Source: an uncultured bacterium (lineage in GTDB: Bacteria; Actinomycetota; Coriobacteriia; Coriobacteriales; Coriobacteriaceae). Taken from it: DNA of 64,000 bases. The notes under the pieces were generated by a model. That model was given only the letters and a program-made list of their open reading frames with translations, did no database searches and was not told where the DNA came from. A program made the translations under genes and the position numbers. Every line of letters starts with the position of its first letter. Positions within the stretch are counted from its first letter, which is position 1. Location of the stretch: positions 1-64,000 of the forward strand of contig CAJMKK010000002.1 of the NCBI GenBank assembly GCA_905214105.1, given 5' to 3'. This document shows, piece by piece, positions 26,073-33,825 of the stretch.

Positions 26073-26810
26073 CTAGGCAAGCGGATTCTTCTTTGCCATG
26101 CCATTTGCACGAGGCAATGAGACAGATGCTGGATGACTCTTCTTAAGAACAATGAACTCCCTGTGGCCCAAGCCCTCAGGCAAATCGATTGCGTCATTCA
26201 GAAGCAAAGTAAAACCGCAAATCTTAGCTGCTGACATGCCAGAAGCAAGCTCCTCATCCGAAGGATTGCCCTTGGTGATAACAAATAGCCCTCCATCCTT
26301 GAGGAACGGAGCCGCATACTCAACAAGAATCGGTAGAGGGGCCAGTGCGCGGGCGGTTACGACAGAGAACTGCTTCTTATGGCTTCGAGCATATTCTTCA
26401 AGACGATTATGAACCGCATGAGCATGTTTCAATCCAAGAGCATGGACAAAGGAATTGACAGCATCAACCTTCTTGCCAACAGAGTCAATATAAGTAGCTT
26501 TACGATGCGTGGCTATGGTTAACGGAATACCAGGGAAGCCCGCACCTGTACCCATATCGAGCAAAGCTCCCTCAGGAGCCTTATTGATATAGGGGAGTAA
26601 AACAAGTGAGTCGAGGATATGAAGTACTGCAGCATCTTCTACGTTGAGAATACGGGTGAGATTGGTTGTCTTATTTGTTTCCAAAACCAAATCCAAATGC
26701 TTGATACATTTCCTCAGCTCAACATCAGTTACGCTCAAGGAATACTCTTTGCAATAGGAAGTTAGGCGACTCAACATCTCGTCAGCTTGCTGCTCAGTAA
26801 GTACTAACAA
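26073..26810 (-). CDS. rsmG: 16S rRNA (guanine527-N7)-methyltransferase
   Basis: A 245-residue SAM-dependent methyltransferase of 16S rRNA G527. SAM-binding motif LLDMGTGAGFPGIPL and motif VTARALAPL are characteristic. The start is set at TTG because AAAGGAG lies six bases upstream; the frame continues 16 codons further to an ATG with no ribosome site. A terminator separates it from jag, so rsmG-parA-parB probably has its own promoter between them. The region is relatively AT-rich. Confidence 0.93.
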   Translation of the reverse strand: MLVLTEQQADEMLSRLTSYCKEYSLSVTDVELRKCIKHLDLVLETNKTTNLTRILNVEDAAVLHILDSLVLLPYINKAPEGALLDMGTGAGFPGIPLTIATHRKATYIDSVGKKVDAVNSFVHALGLKHAHAVHNRLEEYARSHKKQFSVVTARALAPLPILVEYAAPFLKDGGLFVITKGNPSDEELASGMSAAKICGFTLLLNDAIDLPEGLGHREFIVLKKSHPASVSLPRANGMAKKNPLA

Positions 26811-26856
26811 CGAAAGCTCCTTTCTGACAAAAATCAGTGTATCGAGAACTTTTGAC

Positions 26857-26889
26857 AAAAAAAGGGGACGTGGAAACCACGTCCCCTTA
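26857..26889 (-). terminator. Terminator after jag
   Basis: A perfect 12-bp stem AAGGGGACGTGG and complement, followed by seven T on the minus strand. Confidence 0.92.
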
Positions 26890-26906
26890 GCATAAGCTCG
26901 AGTAGA

Positions 26907-27476
26907 TTATCGAGCAACAATCACCACATGGCGATCAGGGTCAGAACCCTCAGAATGAGTATCGACGGCATCATTGCCACGAAGAGCAATGTGAACCAGT
27001 CGGCGCTCATAGGCATTCATGGGCGGAAGCGAAACACTCTTATGAGTGCGGATGGCACGCTCGGCAGCAGACTGAGCCATGGAGGCAACCTTGTCCTGAC
27101 GGCGGCTCTTGTATCCCTCGACGTCCACTACAACCGGATACCTAAAGCCAAGCTTGCGGCTCACCAGCAAAGAGAACATAACCTGAAGGGCATCAAGGGT
27201 GCGACCATGACGGCCAATGAGAACAGCAAGATCGGGAGCCGTTACATCCAAAATCAGCTCACCCTCGTCACCCTCATACTCATCGATAGGAGAGTTGGCG
27301 GCATCGAAGTGCGAAAGGATGGAACGCAGGATGGAAATCGCAACATCGGCAATGGTGTCGAGCTCCTCATCGGTCAGCTCTTCACCAGCCTTGTAGCGCT
27401 GTGCAATCTCGGGATAATCGCCCACAACCTGCGGGGCAACCTCCTCAAGCATATCCTCGACGATCTCTTCAGACAT
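26907..27476 (-). CDS. jag: RNA-binding protein Jag/KhpB (KH and R3H domains)
   Basis: A 189-residue RNA-binding protein. After an acidic N-terminal region comes a KH-like domain (about 75-135: LILDVTAPDLAVLIGRHGRT) and an R3H domain (about 140-185: SLPPMNAYERRLVHIAL). It lies downstream of yidC as in most Gram-positive origins. The ATG five codons inside the frame is preferred, with GGAG six bases upstream. KhpB-type proteins bind small RNAs and affect cell-wall growth in other species; the role here is not known. Confidence 0.93.
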   Translation of the reverse strand: MSEEIVEDMLEEVAPQVVGDYPEIAQRYKAGEELTDEELDTIADVAISILRSILSHFDAANSPIDEYEGDEGELILDVTAPDLAVLIGRHGRTLDALQVMFSLLVSRKLGFRYPVVVDVEGYKSRRQDKVASMAQSAAERAIRTHKSVSLPPMNAYERRLVHIALRGNDAVDTHSEGSDPDRHVVIVAR

Positions 27477-27492
27477 AACGTACTCCAAAAAG

Positions 27493-27504
27493 TTAGGTAC
27501 CTAA
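27493..27504. repeat. Perfect 12-bp palindrome TTAGGTACCTAA, copy 2
   Basis: It sits between the yidC stop and the jag start, about 3.5 kb from an identical copy. It could be an operator or RNA-level signal; this is unproven. Confidence 0.5.
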
Positions 27505-27521
27505 ATAAGATTGATATCCCG

Positions 27522-28292
27522 CTACTTCTTCTTGTGCGGGCGCGGCTTCTTCTCTCGACGAGTGACCTCAACCTGCAGCGGCGCGTTCTTAAGACGCTCC
27601 TCCTCATCGGCCTTCGCCTTGTCGATGACCTTCTGCGTCACAAAAATCTGCTGGATAACCTGCCAAGCAGACGAGACGTCGTAGTACAGCAGAACACCAA
27701 CGGGAAGGCTCCAGCCCATCCAAAGCATCATGACCGTCATGACAACGGCCATCATACGCATGCTCTGGGCCTGCTGGCCGGTCTGGTTGCGCGACATATA
27801 GAGCTGCGGAATCAGGGTCAGGACGGCGAACAGGATCAGGCAGACCAGCGCAGGCAGTGCAACCATAAAGCCATCGGCAAAGGAAGCGCTCGGCGTGGTG
27901 GTCAGGTCGGGCAGGATGTTGAAGAACGAGAACGTGCCCTCGTTAAAGTACTGCGGCAGGTTACGAAGCAGCGTAAACAGGGCAAACAGGATAGGCATCT
28001 GAATCAGAAGCGGCAGGCAGCCGGACAGCGGATTGAACTTGTTCTCGCTGTAGAACTTCTGCATCTCCTCGGCCTGACGCTGAGGATCGTCGGCATAGCG
28101 CTCCTGGATCTCGAGCATCTTGGGCTGCAGCACCTGCATGCGAGCCGTCGACTTGGTCGACTTGAGCATGAGCGGCGTCAGCAGCAGACGGATGATGACC
28201 ACCAGGATGATGATGGACAGGCCCCAGTCGACCGCAAAGGTCTGGATGAGCTTGAGCAGCTCGAAAAGGATGTTAACGATCCAATCCCACAT
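27522..28292 (-). CDS. yidC: Membrane protein insertase YidC/Oxa1
   Basis: A 256-residue five-helix insertase that folds proteins into the membrane with or without SecYEG. The conserved Arg of the hydrophilic groove is in VVIIRLLLTPL. The large cytoplasmic hairpin (MQVLQPKMLEIQERYADDPQ) and the Lys/Arg-rich tail are typical of the short Gram-positive form. No lipobox is present. It lies between jag and yidD in the conserved rpmH-rnpA-yidD-yidC-jag order. Confidence 0.96.
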   Translation of the reverse strand: MWDWIVNILFELLKLIQTFAVDWGLSIIILVVIIRLLLTPLMLKSTKSTARMQVLQPKMLEIQERYADDPQRQAEEMQKFYSENKFNPLSGCLPLLIQMPILFALFTLLRNLPQYFNEGTFSFFNILPDLTTTPSASFADGFMVALPALVCLILFAVLTLIPQLYMSRNQTGQQAQSMRMMAVVMTVMMLWMGWSLPVGVLLYYDVSSAWQVIQQIFVTQKVIDKAKADEEERLKNAPLQVEVTRREKKPRPHKKK

Positions 28293-28321
28293 GTAAGTTT
28301 TCCTCCGATAGCGAGTGCCCG

Positions 28322-28546
28322 CTAGGGCACAGGGTCATAACCGCCGACGTGCAGGGGATTGCAGCGAGCGATGCGCCTCACGGCAAGCCAGCAGCCTCTC
28401 AAAACACCGTGCTTCTCAATCGCCTGGACGGCGTATTGCGAGCACGTTGGGTAATAAATGCAGGCGTCAGGCAATAAGGGCGAAATAACCTGTTGATATA
28501 TGCGAATAGGAGCGATGGCAACACGTCGCAAAACGTGATTGCTCAT
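28322..28546 (-). CDS. yidD: Membrane protein insertion efficiency factor YidD
   Basis: A 74-residue member of the UPF0161 family with all hallmarks: [26 protein letters not shown], then the conserved cysteine region and GGYDPVP end. It overlaps rnpA by four bases and is probably translated with it. Confidence 0.96.
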   Translation of the reverse strand: MSNHVLRRVAIAPIRIYQQVISPLLPDACIYYPTCSQYAVQAIEKHGVLRGCWLAVRRIARCNPLHVGGYDPVP

Positions 28547-28881
28547 CGCTCCTCCCCGGCAACGCCGGCGCGCTTCATAAGCGAACGCAACGCCTTGTCC
28601 ATCTCCTGCGGCGAGGAAACCCTCGTCTTGGGAGTTGCAAACAAGATGATGTCATAACCCGCAACGGGAAATCCGCAGCTGCGGGCGGCCTCGCGCATCA
28701 CACGCTTAGATCGGTTGCGCACGACGGCACAACCGAGTCGCTTAGCACCAACGAAGGCGACCCTTCCGGAGTCGCCTTCGCCAACCGATTCACATATGGT
28801 CATTCGAATCAGAGGGTGATTGAAACGACGCCCCTGACTGAACACATGCTCGAAATCTTGCCGAGACTTAATAGTCTTCAT
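28543..28881 (-). CDS. rnpA: Ribonuclease P protein component
   Basis: A 112-residue basic protein cofactor of RNase P, which trims tRNA 5' ends. The RNR motif region [12 protein letters not shown] and the N-terminal [15 protein letters not shown] are diagnostic. Its start lies 20 bases after rpmH, with no obvious strong ribosome site, so coupling to rpmH is likely. Confidence 0.96.
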   Translation of the reverse strand: MKTIKSRQDFEHVFSQGRRFNHPLIRMTICESVGEGDSGRVAFVGAKRLGCAVVRNRSKRVMREAARSCGFPVAGYDIILFATPKTRVSSPQEMDKALRSLMKRAGVAGEER

Positions 28882-28901
28882 GCGAGATGTGTGTATCGCT
28901 G

Positions 28902-29036
28902 CTAGACAGTGAGACGCTTGCGGCCCTTGGCGCGACGACGGGCGAGCACGGCACGACCACCCTTAGTGGCCATACGGGCACGGAAGCCATGGGTCTTGGC
29001 ACGCTTACGCTTATTAGGCTGATACGTACGCTTCAT
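28902..29036 (-). CDS. rpmH: Large-subunit ribosomal protein L34
   Basis: A 44-residue, strongly basic protein beginning [20 protein letters not shown] and ending in the usual [17 protein letters not shown] lies eight bases before the ATG; the frame extends upstream but is not coding. It is the first gene of the leftward cluster that starts at the origin. Confidence 0.97.
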   Translation of the reverse strand: MKRTYQPNKRKRAKTHGFRARMATKGGRAVLARRRAKGRKRLTV

Positions 29037-29108
29037 CTTAAGTTCCTCCTGCTGCATTTCGAGTGTCCGCGGGGACGCGGACGCAGATATAGACACGTGA
29101 GCTTGAAG

Positions 29109-29138
29109 ATTGTAGGGAAATCAATGTTCAAATGTCAA
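29109..29138 (-). promoter_or_regulatory. Probable promoter of the rpmH cluster
   Basis: On the minus strand, TTGACA and TACAAT are separated by 18 bases, about 73 bases upstream of the rpmH start. Confidence 0.75.
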
Positions 29139-29381
29139 GAAATCAAAGGTAAAAGGTTGCGCAGTTCACACGGTTCCCCCATAAGCCAAGCTCGATTTGG
29201 CGGTGCATGGCAACTTTTCACGATATTTCATCGAGTTTTCAACAGGTCATGTTGGCAATGTTGAGAACTTTTCGTCCGTTTTCCAAAGTTTTCAACAGGT
29301 TTTGAAAAGTTGTCGAAAGATGAGAAACATTGCACGGTGAGCTACTATTTGTTCGAAACCTTTTGGAAGATTGCGAGTGGC
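29139..29381. other. Left part of the replication-origin region
   Basis: Gene-free stretch between rpmH and the GHKL ATPase gene. GTTTTCAACAGGT occurs exactly at 29235-29247 and 29288-29300, and a third exact copy lies in reverse orientation after dnaA. A related GTTGTCGAAA is at 29309-29318. The core TTTTCAACA differs little from a DnaA box (TTATCCACA), so these are candidate DnaA-binding sites. Confidence 0.6.
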
Positions 29382-30734
29382 ATGTCTGACGACTTTTACA
29401 CCATGGTCGATTCCGGAGACCCGGCACCCGACAACGAGCACATCACCGGCGTGCGCGAAGAGCGTGACGAAGGTGAACAGACGACCACGCAGGGGCCGAA
29501 AGCCATGTACGCTGCGCGCATCGCCGTCTATGACGACATGTTGTCGACACCGCGTGTGATCGTCATTGATCCGCAAGATGTCCGCACGTATTTGGAAGAG
29601 ACGACCAACACCGTCTACCAGTGCATGAAAGAACAAGGCGGCCATATCTCGCTCATGGTCATCCGCGAGATTGTCGAAAACTTTATCCACGCACACTTTG
29701 CCGAGCCCATCATCTCGATTCTGGACGGCGGAGACACCATCCGCTTTGCCGATCAAGGACCAGGCATCGACGACAAGGAGCGCGCTTTCGACTTTGGCGT
29801 TACCAGCGCAAACAGCAAGATGAAGCGCTATATCCGTGGAACCGGAGCAGGGTTTCCCATGGTGCAAGAGTATTTGGAAAACGCCGGCGGCGCCGTATCC
29901 ATCGAGGACAACATGGGCAACGGCACCGTGGTTACGGTAAGCCTGAACCCTAAACGCGTGCAGGAAATCGAGCGTGCCGGCGGACGCGGTGCTGCTGTAC
30001 GGCCCGAGACGGAGCATCCCACATATCCCCTGCCGGGAGCTTTTGCGCAGCAGCCCATGGCAACGCAGCAGATGCAGCCCCCCGTGGAACAGATGCAGCA
30101 GCCCGGAATGCTTCCTACACAAGAGCCCCAGGCGGCATCGATGTCGATGCCGCCAAACATGCCAGAGGCCATGCCGCTGGCGGATCAGGATGCAGCAACA
30201 ATGCAGCAGACGACGGGGGCACCGGGTGGCCAGCAAATGGGCTATCAGCCGTACCAACAGGGATATCCATATCAGCAGATGCCGCCACTGGGGTATGGCC
30301 AGCAGTTCCCGCAGCAGTACCAGCAGGGATATCAGCAGCCGTACCAGCAGATGCCGCAGCAGCAGTACAACCTCTGGGCCCAGCAGATGCCTCCGCAGCC
30401 TTACCAACAGTGGCCTCAAAGTTTTCAACAGCAAATGCCGCCGATGCAGAGTTCTCAACAACCAGCAGCTCAAATGATGTATCCTAATGCAGCAAATCAG
30501 TATGCGCAGCCACAACCGGACGTGTTCGTAAGCGATCGCGGCAACGCCGCGCTGGGCTATCTGGCGCAAAATCAAGCGTGCGGTGCGACCGATCTGGCGA
30601 GGGCGTTTGGAAACTCGGCCCCCACTTGGTCACGCACGCTCAATGACTTGGCGCAGGCCGGCTTGGTCATCAAGCATGGCCAGAAATACCATCTGACCGA
30701 ACTCGGCGCCGCTCGCGCGCGAGCTCAGAGCTAA
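29382..30734 (+). CDS. GHKL ATPase-like protein with Gln-rich linker and winged-helix end, function unknown
   Basis: A 450-residue protein 15 bases upstream of dnaA. Residues about 50-190 form an HATPase fold: N-box-like VIREIVENFIHAHF, G1 box FADQGPGID, G2-like GTGAGFPMV, then NGTVVTVSL. There is no HisKA domain or phospho-acceptor His. Residues 215-380 are low-complexity Gln/Pro/Met/Tyr (many YQQ and QQM units). Residues 383-450 look like a winged helix (ATDLARAFG, SRTLNDLAQAGLVI). The ATG before SDDFYTM is preferred to one 24 codons upstream. Its position suggests cotranscription with dnaA. The role is not known to me. Confidence 0.75.
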   Translation: MSDDFYTMVDSGDPAPDNEHITGVREERDEGEQTTTQGPKAMYAARIAVYDDMLSTPRVIVIDPQDVRTYLEETTNTVYQCMKEQGGHISLMVIREIVENFIHAHFAEPIISILDGGDTIRFADQGPGIDDKERAFDFGVTSANSKMKRYIRGTGAGFPMVQEYLENAGGAVSIEDNMGNGTVVTVSLNPKRVQEIERAGGRGAAVRPETEHPTYPLPGAFAQQPMATQQMQPPVEQMQQPGMLPTQEPQAASMSMPPNMPEAMPLADQDAATMQQTTGAPGGQQMGYQPYQQGYPYQQMPPLGYGQQFPQQYQQGYQQPYQQMPQQQYNLWAQQMPPQPYQQWPQSFQQQMPPMQSSQQPAAQMMYPNAANQYAQPQPDVFVSDRGNAALGYLAQNQACGATDLARAFGNSAPTWSRTLNDLAQAGLVIKHGQKYHLTELGAARARAQS

Positions 30735-30749
30735 AGAACGGGAGAGACA

Positions 30750-32474
30750 GTGGACGAGGAAGCAAGCATCATCCTGGGGGATGCCATCGCCTTTTGTCAG
30801 CGCGACGGCCAAGATGCACGCCTCATCAACATGCTGGGGCAATCGCGCGCCATAAGCCTGACCGAAGATACGCTCACGATCGAGGCCCCCTCGCGCTTTG
30901 CCATCGCGCAGCTCAAAAAGCATCAGCCGACTATTGAGGCCTATCTGGAAGAAATCGCCTTTGCACCGATTGCGCTCGACATCGTGGCACCGCAAGGCGC
31001 CGCGACGGAATCCGCTGTCGCGACGGCGGCCGCCGCGGCTCCCGCTGCTTCCCCGGCGGTGCCGGCCTCCGCAGGCGACGTGCCGACAATCGAGCACCAG
31101 CACAGCGATGTTTCCCGTGAAACCATGGCACCGTTGCCGACCGCGGCGGCGGCGCCAGCGAACGCACCCGTCACGCACATGCCCATCGCTCACGACGCAG
31201 CGGCGGGCGCTGATTCGGGCATTGCAATCAAGAACACGCTCTCGGCCGATGATTTTCGTCGCATGATGAACCAGATGAAGGGCGGAGCGTCGACTAAATC
31301 CACGCAAGCTGTGACCCCCGCTTCACCCATGCCAGCACCGACCGTGCCGGCCGAGCAGAATACGGATGGAGCCCCACTCGCCGCGAACTCAAAATTTACC
31401 TTTGAGAACTTTGTCTACGGCCCCGAGAACAGCCATGCCTATCGCTCGGCACTCAAGTTTGCCGCCCTTGCGGACGAGCGCGGCACGTGCACATCGCTGT
31501 TCATCTACGGAAAATCGGGCCTAGGCAAGACGCACCTGCTGCTTGCCATCAAAAACGAGCTCGCCGAGAAGTCGCCCGAGATCAAGGTCAAGTATGCCAA
31601 CTCCCAGGCATATCTGGACGACCTGATGACCGAGTTCGACCGCCAAAAGAAGAGCAACGCCCCCATCATGCAGGCGTACCACGGTGTGGACGTGCTCATC
31701 ATCGATGACATCCAAAACATCATCGGCAAGCGCGCGAGCGTGGACTACTTTTTCCAGCTCATGGACGAGTTCATCCGCAACAACAAGAAGGTCGTCATCG
31801 CGGCAGACCGCGCCCCCAAGGACCTGAGCATGGACGAGCGTCTGACCAGCCGCTTCAACGCCGGCATGCTCTGCCTGGTCGCAGAGCCCAGCTACGAGAT
31901 GAAATACAAGATCTTGCAGCGCTATTACGAGAACACCATCGTCGCCGCTCCCGAGGCAGGCGACGACTCGCTGCTGGCGGCCTATGGGGGCGACGGCGGA
32001 CACCTGACCGATGAGCACTTTAAACACATGGCCGAGGTCTCGGGCACCAACATCCGCGAACTCGAAAGCTTTTGCGAGCGCTGCGCCGGCGAGGCGGGCG
32101 ACCGCGAGCGCGAGGGCGGGGAGCTCACCTTTGACGATATCGACGCCATCGCCAGCCAGTACTTCGACACATCGGCCAAAAAGATCAACGTCCAGACGGT
32201 TCAGTCTGTCATCGAAGAGCAGTACGGCGTGACGCACGAGGAGCTCATCGGCCCGCGTCGCAACGCCAATATCGCCAAAGCACGCCACATTGCCATCTAT
32301 CTGGCCATCGAGATGTGCGAGATGACGACCACGGCGGTGGGCGCCGAATTTGGCAACCGCAACCACTCGACCGTCAGCACGAGTTACAAAAAGGTCCAGA
32401 AGATGATCCAGGAAGACCGCACCGTCACCGAAGACCTCAAGTCGCTGCGCGATAAAATTACACTGCGCTCGTAG
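30750..32474 (+). CDS. dnaA: Chromosomal replication initiator DnaA
   Basis: A 574-residue AAA+ initiator. Domain I covers about 1-75. A long Ala/Pro/Thr-rich domain II linker runs to about 205, with a short conserved-looking DDFRRMMNQMKGG inside it. The AAA+ core has Walker A GKSGLGKTH and Walker B VLIIDDIQNI. The C-terminal DNA-binding domain carries GNRNHSTVSTSYKKV. The start is GTG after GGGAGAG. It is longer than the typical 450 residues because of the linker. The DNA encoding that linker contains a near-consensus parS sequence. Confidence 0.98.
   Translation: MDEEASIILGDAIAFCQRDGQDARLINMLGQSRAISLTEDTLTIEAPSRFAIAQLKKHQPTIEAYLEEIAFAPIALDIVAPQGAATESAVATAAAAAPAASPAVPASAGDVPTIEHQHSDVSRETMAPLPTAAAAPANAPVTHMPIAHDAAAGADSGIAIKNTLSADDFRRMMNQMKGGASTKSTQAVTPASPMPAPTVPAEQNTDGAPLAANSKFTFENFVYGPENSHAYRSALKFAALADERGTCTSLFIYGKSGLGKTHLLLAIKNELAEKSPEIKVKYANSQAYLDDLMTEFDRQKKSNAPIMQAYHGVDVLIIDDIQNIIGKRASVDYFFQLMDEFIRNNKKVVIAADRAPKDLSMDERLTSRFNAGMLCLVAEPSYEMKYKILQRYYENTIVAAPEAGDDSLLAAYGGDGGHLTDEHFKHMAEVSGTNIRELESFCERCAGEAGDREREGGELTFDDIDAIASQYFDTSAKKINVQTVQSVIEEQYGVTHEELIGPRRNANIAKARHIAIYLAIEMCEMTTTAVGAEFGNRNHSTVSTSYKKVQKMIQEDRTVTEDLKSLRDKITLRS
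31109..31124. promoter_or_regulatory. parS-like site inside dnaA
   Basis: TGTTTCCCGTGAAACC matches the parS consensus at 14 of 16 bases and lies within the codons of the disordered DnaA linker. Confidence 0.5.
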
Positions 32475-32712
32475 GGAAATAGAGACACCTGTTGAAAACT
32501 TGTCGAAACCACGGGCATAAGGTGTCTAAAACCCAACCCGCGGTGATGAAAAGTTTTGCGCAGGTTTTGAACGTGGAAAACCACCCCCGTTGCACACAGG
32601 TTGCTGTCGATTCTCTTTTTGGGTCTGACCTGCGTCTTTGGGAGTAATCAACAGTTTCGTCAGTGCTATTACTATTATTAAGATATTTATATCTATAGAA
32701 AGGTATTAAAAG
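32475..32712. other. Origin of replication, probable unwinding region (dnaA-dnaN intergenic)
   Basis: Contains a reversed copy of the origin 13-mer (32487-32499), DnaA-box-like CGTGGAAAA (32572-32580, reverse), TTGCACACA (32590-32598) and TAATCAACA (32645-32653). Twelve bases after the last comes CTATTACTATTATTA (32666-32680), a run of DnaA-trio units in the same orientation as in Bacillus subtilis, and then an AT-rich stretch up to the dnaN ribosome site AAAGG. This order (box, trios, AT-rich DNA) matches the known bacterial unwinding module. The dnaN promoter must also lie here. Confidence 0.8.
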
Positions 32713-33816
32713 ATGAAGTTCACCGTCAGCCAGAGCTCGCTTACACAAGCCATCGGCGTCGTTATGAAGGGTGTCGCTTCGGCATCCACCCTTCCCATCC
32801 TGTCGGGCGTGCTCGTTAAGGCCCAAGACGGCATCTTGGAATTCCAGACCTCTAACTACACCATCTCGATCCGTCATCGCATCGCGGCGCATGTCGAAGA
32901 AGAGGGCGAGATGGTTATCCCCTGTAAGATGCTCTCCAATATCACCAAGACCCTCCCCGATGCTCCGGTCACCTTTGAGCTGTCCGAGCGCCAGGTGCTG
33001 ATTAGTTGCGAGAAGAGCTCGTTCCGCCTGAACACGCTCGATGCCAATGACTTCCCCGAGTTTCCGGCCTATGCCATCGAGAGTGCCGTGGAGCTGCCGA
33101 CCGATATCTTGTCCGAAATGGTCGGCCGCGTGTGGCGCGTCACCTCGACCGACAAGGCCCGCCCCATCCTGGGCGGTGTGCACATGAAGGTCGAGAACAA
33201 CACCGTGCGCCTGGTGGCGACTGATTCCTTCCGCTTGGCCGTGTGCGATACGCAGGTCGAGACCTCGACCCTCGAGGGCTCCTTTGAGCTCAACGTTCCA
33301 GCCGACGCCTTTAACGACGCGCTGAACATCATGGCCAGCCAGGCGACCATTATGATCGGGGCTACCGACACCCAGGTCGTCTTCGAGGCCGGCAACACCA
33401 CCTACGTGTCGCGCCGCATCGAGGGCGTGTACCCCAACTACAAGCAGCTCATCCCCGATTCGTGCGTGACGAGCGTCAAGATCGACGTCGCCGCCTTTAA
33501 CGCCGCCCTCAAGCGCGTGGCCGTTATCGCGAGCGCCAACCCCGCCGTCAAGTTCGAGATCGATGTCGAGAACGGGCAGATGGGCCTGTCCTCCATTTCC
33601 AATGACCAGGACCTTGCGCAGGAGACGATCGATGTCGAGGCCGAGGGCGAGTCGGGCACCATCGCCTTCAACTACCACTACATCTTTGGCTGCCTCAATG
33701 CCCTGTCCAAGGAGAAGGAGATCACACTGGAGCTCAAGAGCTACTCGCAGGCGGGCATCTTCAAGTCCTACGACAAGATCAACTACCTGTACCTAGTCAT
33801 GCCGGTCCGCATCTAG
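32713..33816 (+). CDS. dnaN: DNA polymerase III beta subunit (sliding clamp)
   Basis: A 367-residue clamp that forms a ring dimer around DNA. Three repeated clamp folds are visible at about 1-120, 125-245 and 250-367. The C-terminus ends YLYLVMPVRI, matching the conserved MPVR/L end. Length is standard. AAAGG precedes the ATG. Followed after nine bases by recF. Confidence 0.98.
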   Translation: MKFTVSQSSLTQAIGVVMKGVASASTLPILSGVLVKAQDGILEFQTSNYTISIRHRIAAHVEEEGEMVIPCKMLSNITKTLPDAPVTFELSERQVLISCEKSSFRLNTLDANDFPEFPAYAIESAVELPTDILSEMVGRVWRVTSTDKARPILGGVHMKVENNTVRLVATDSFRLAVCDTQVETSTLEGSFELNVPADAFNDALNIMASQATIMIGATDTQVVFEAGNTTYVSRRIEGVYPNYKQLIPDSCVTSVKIDVAAFNAALKRVAVIASANPAVKFEIDVENGQMGLSSISNDQDLAQETIDVEAEGESGTIAFNYHYIFGCLNALSKEKEITLELKSYSQAGIFKSYDKINYLYLVMPVRI

Positions 33817-33825
33817 CGCTGCGCC

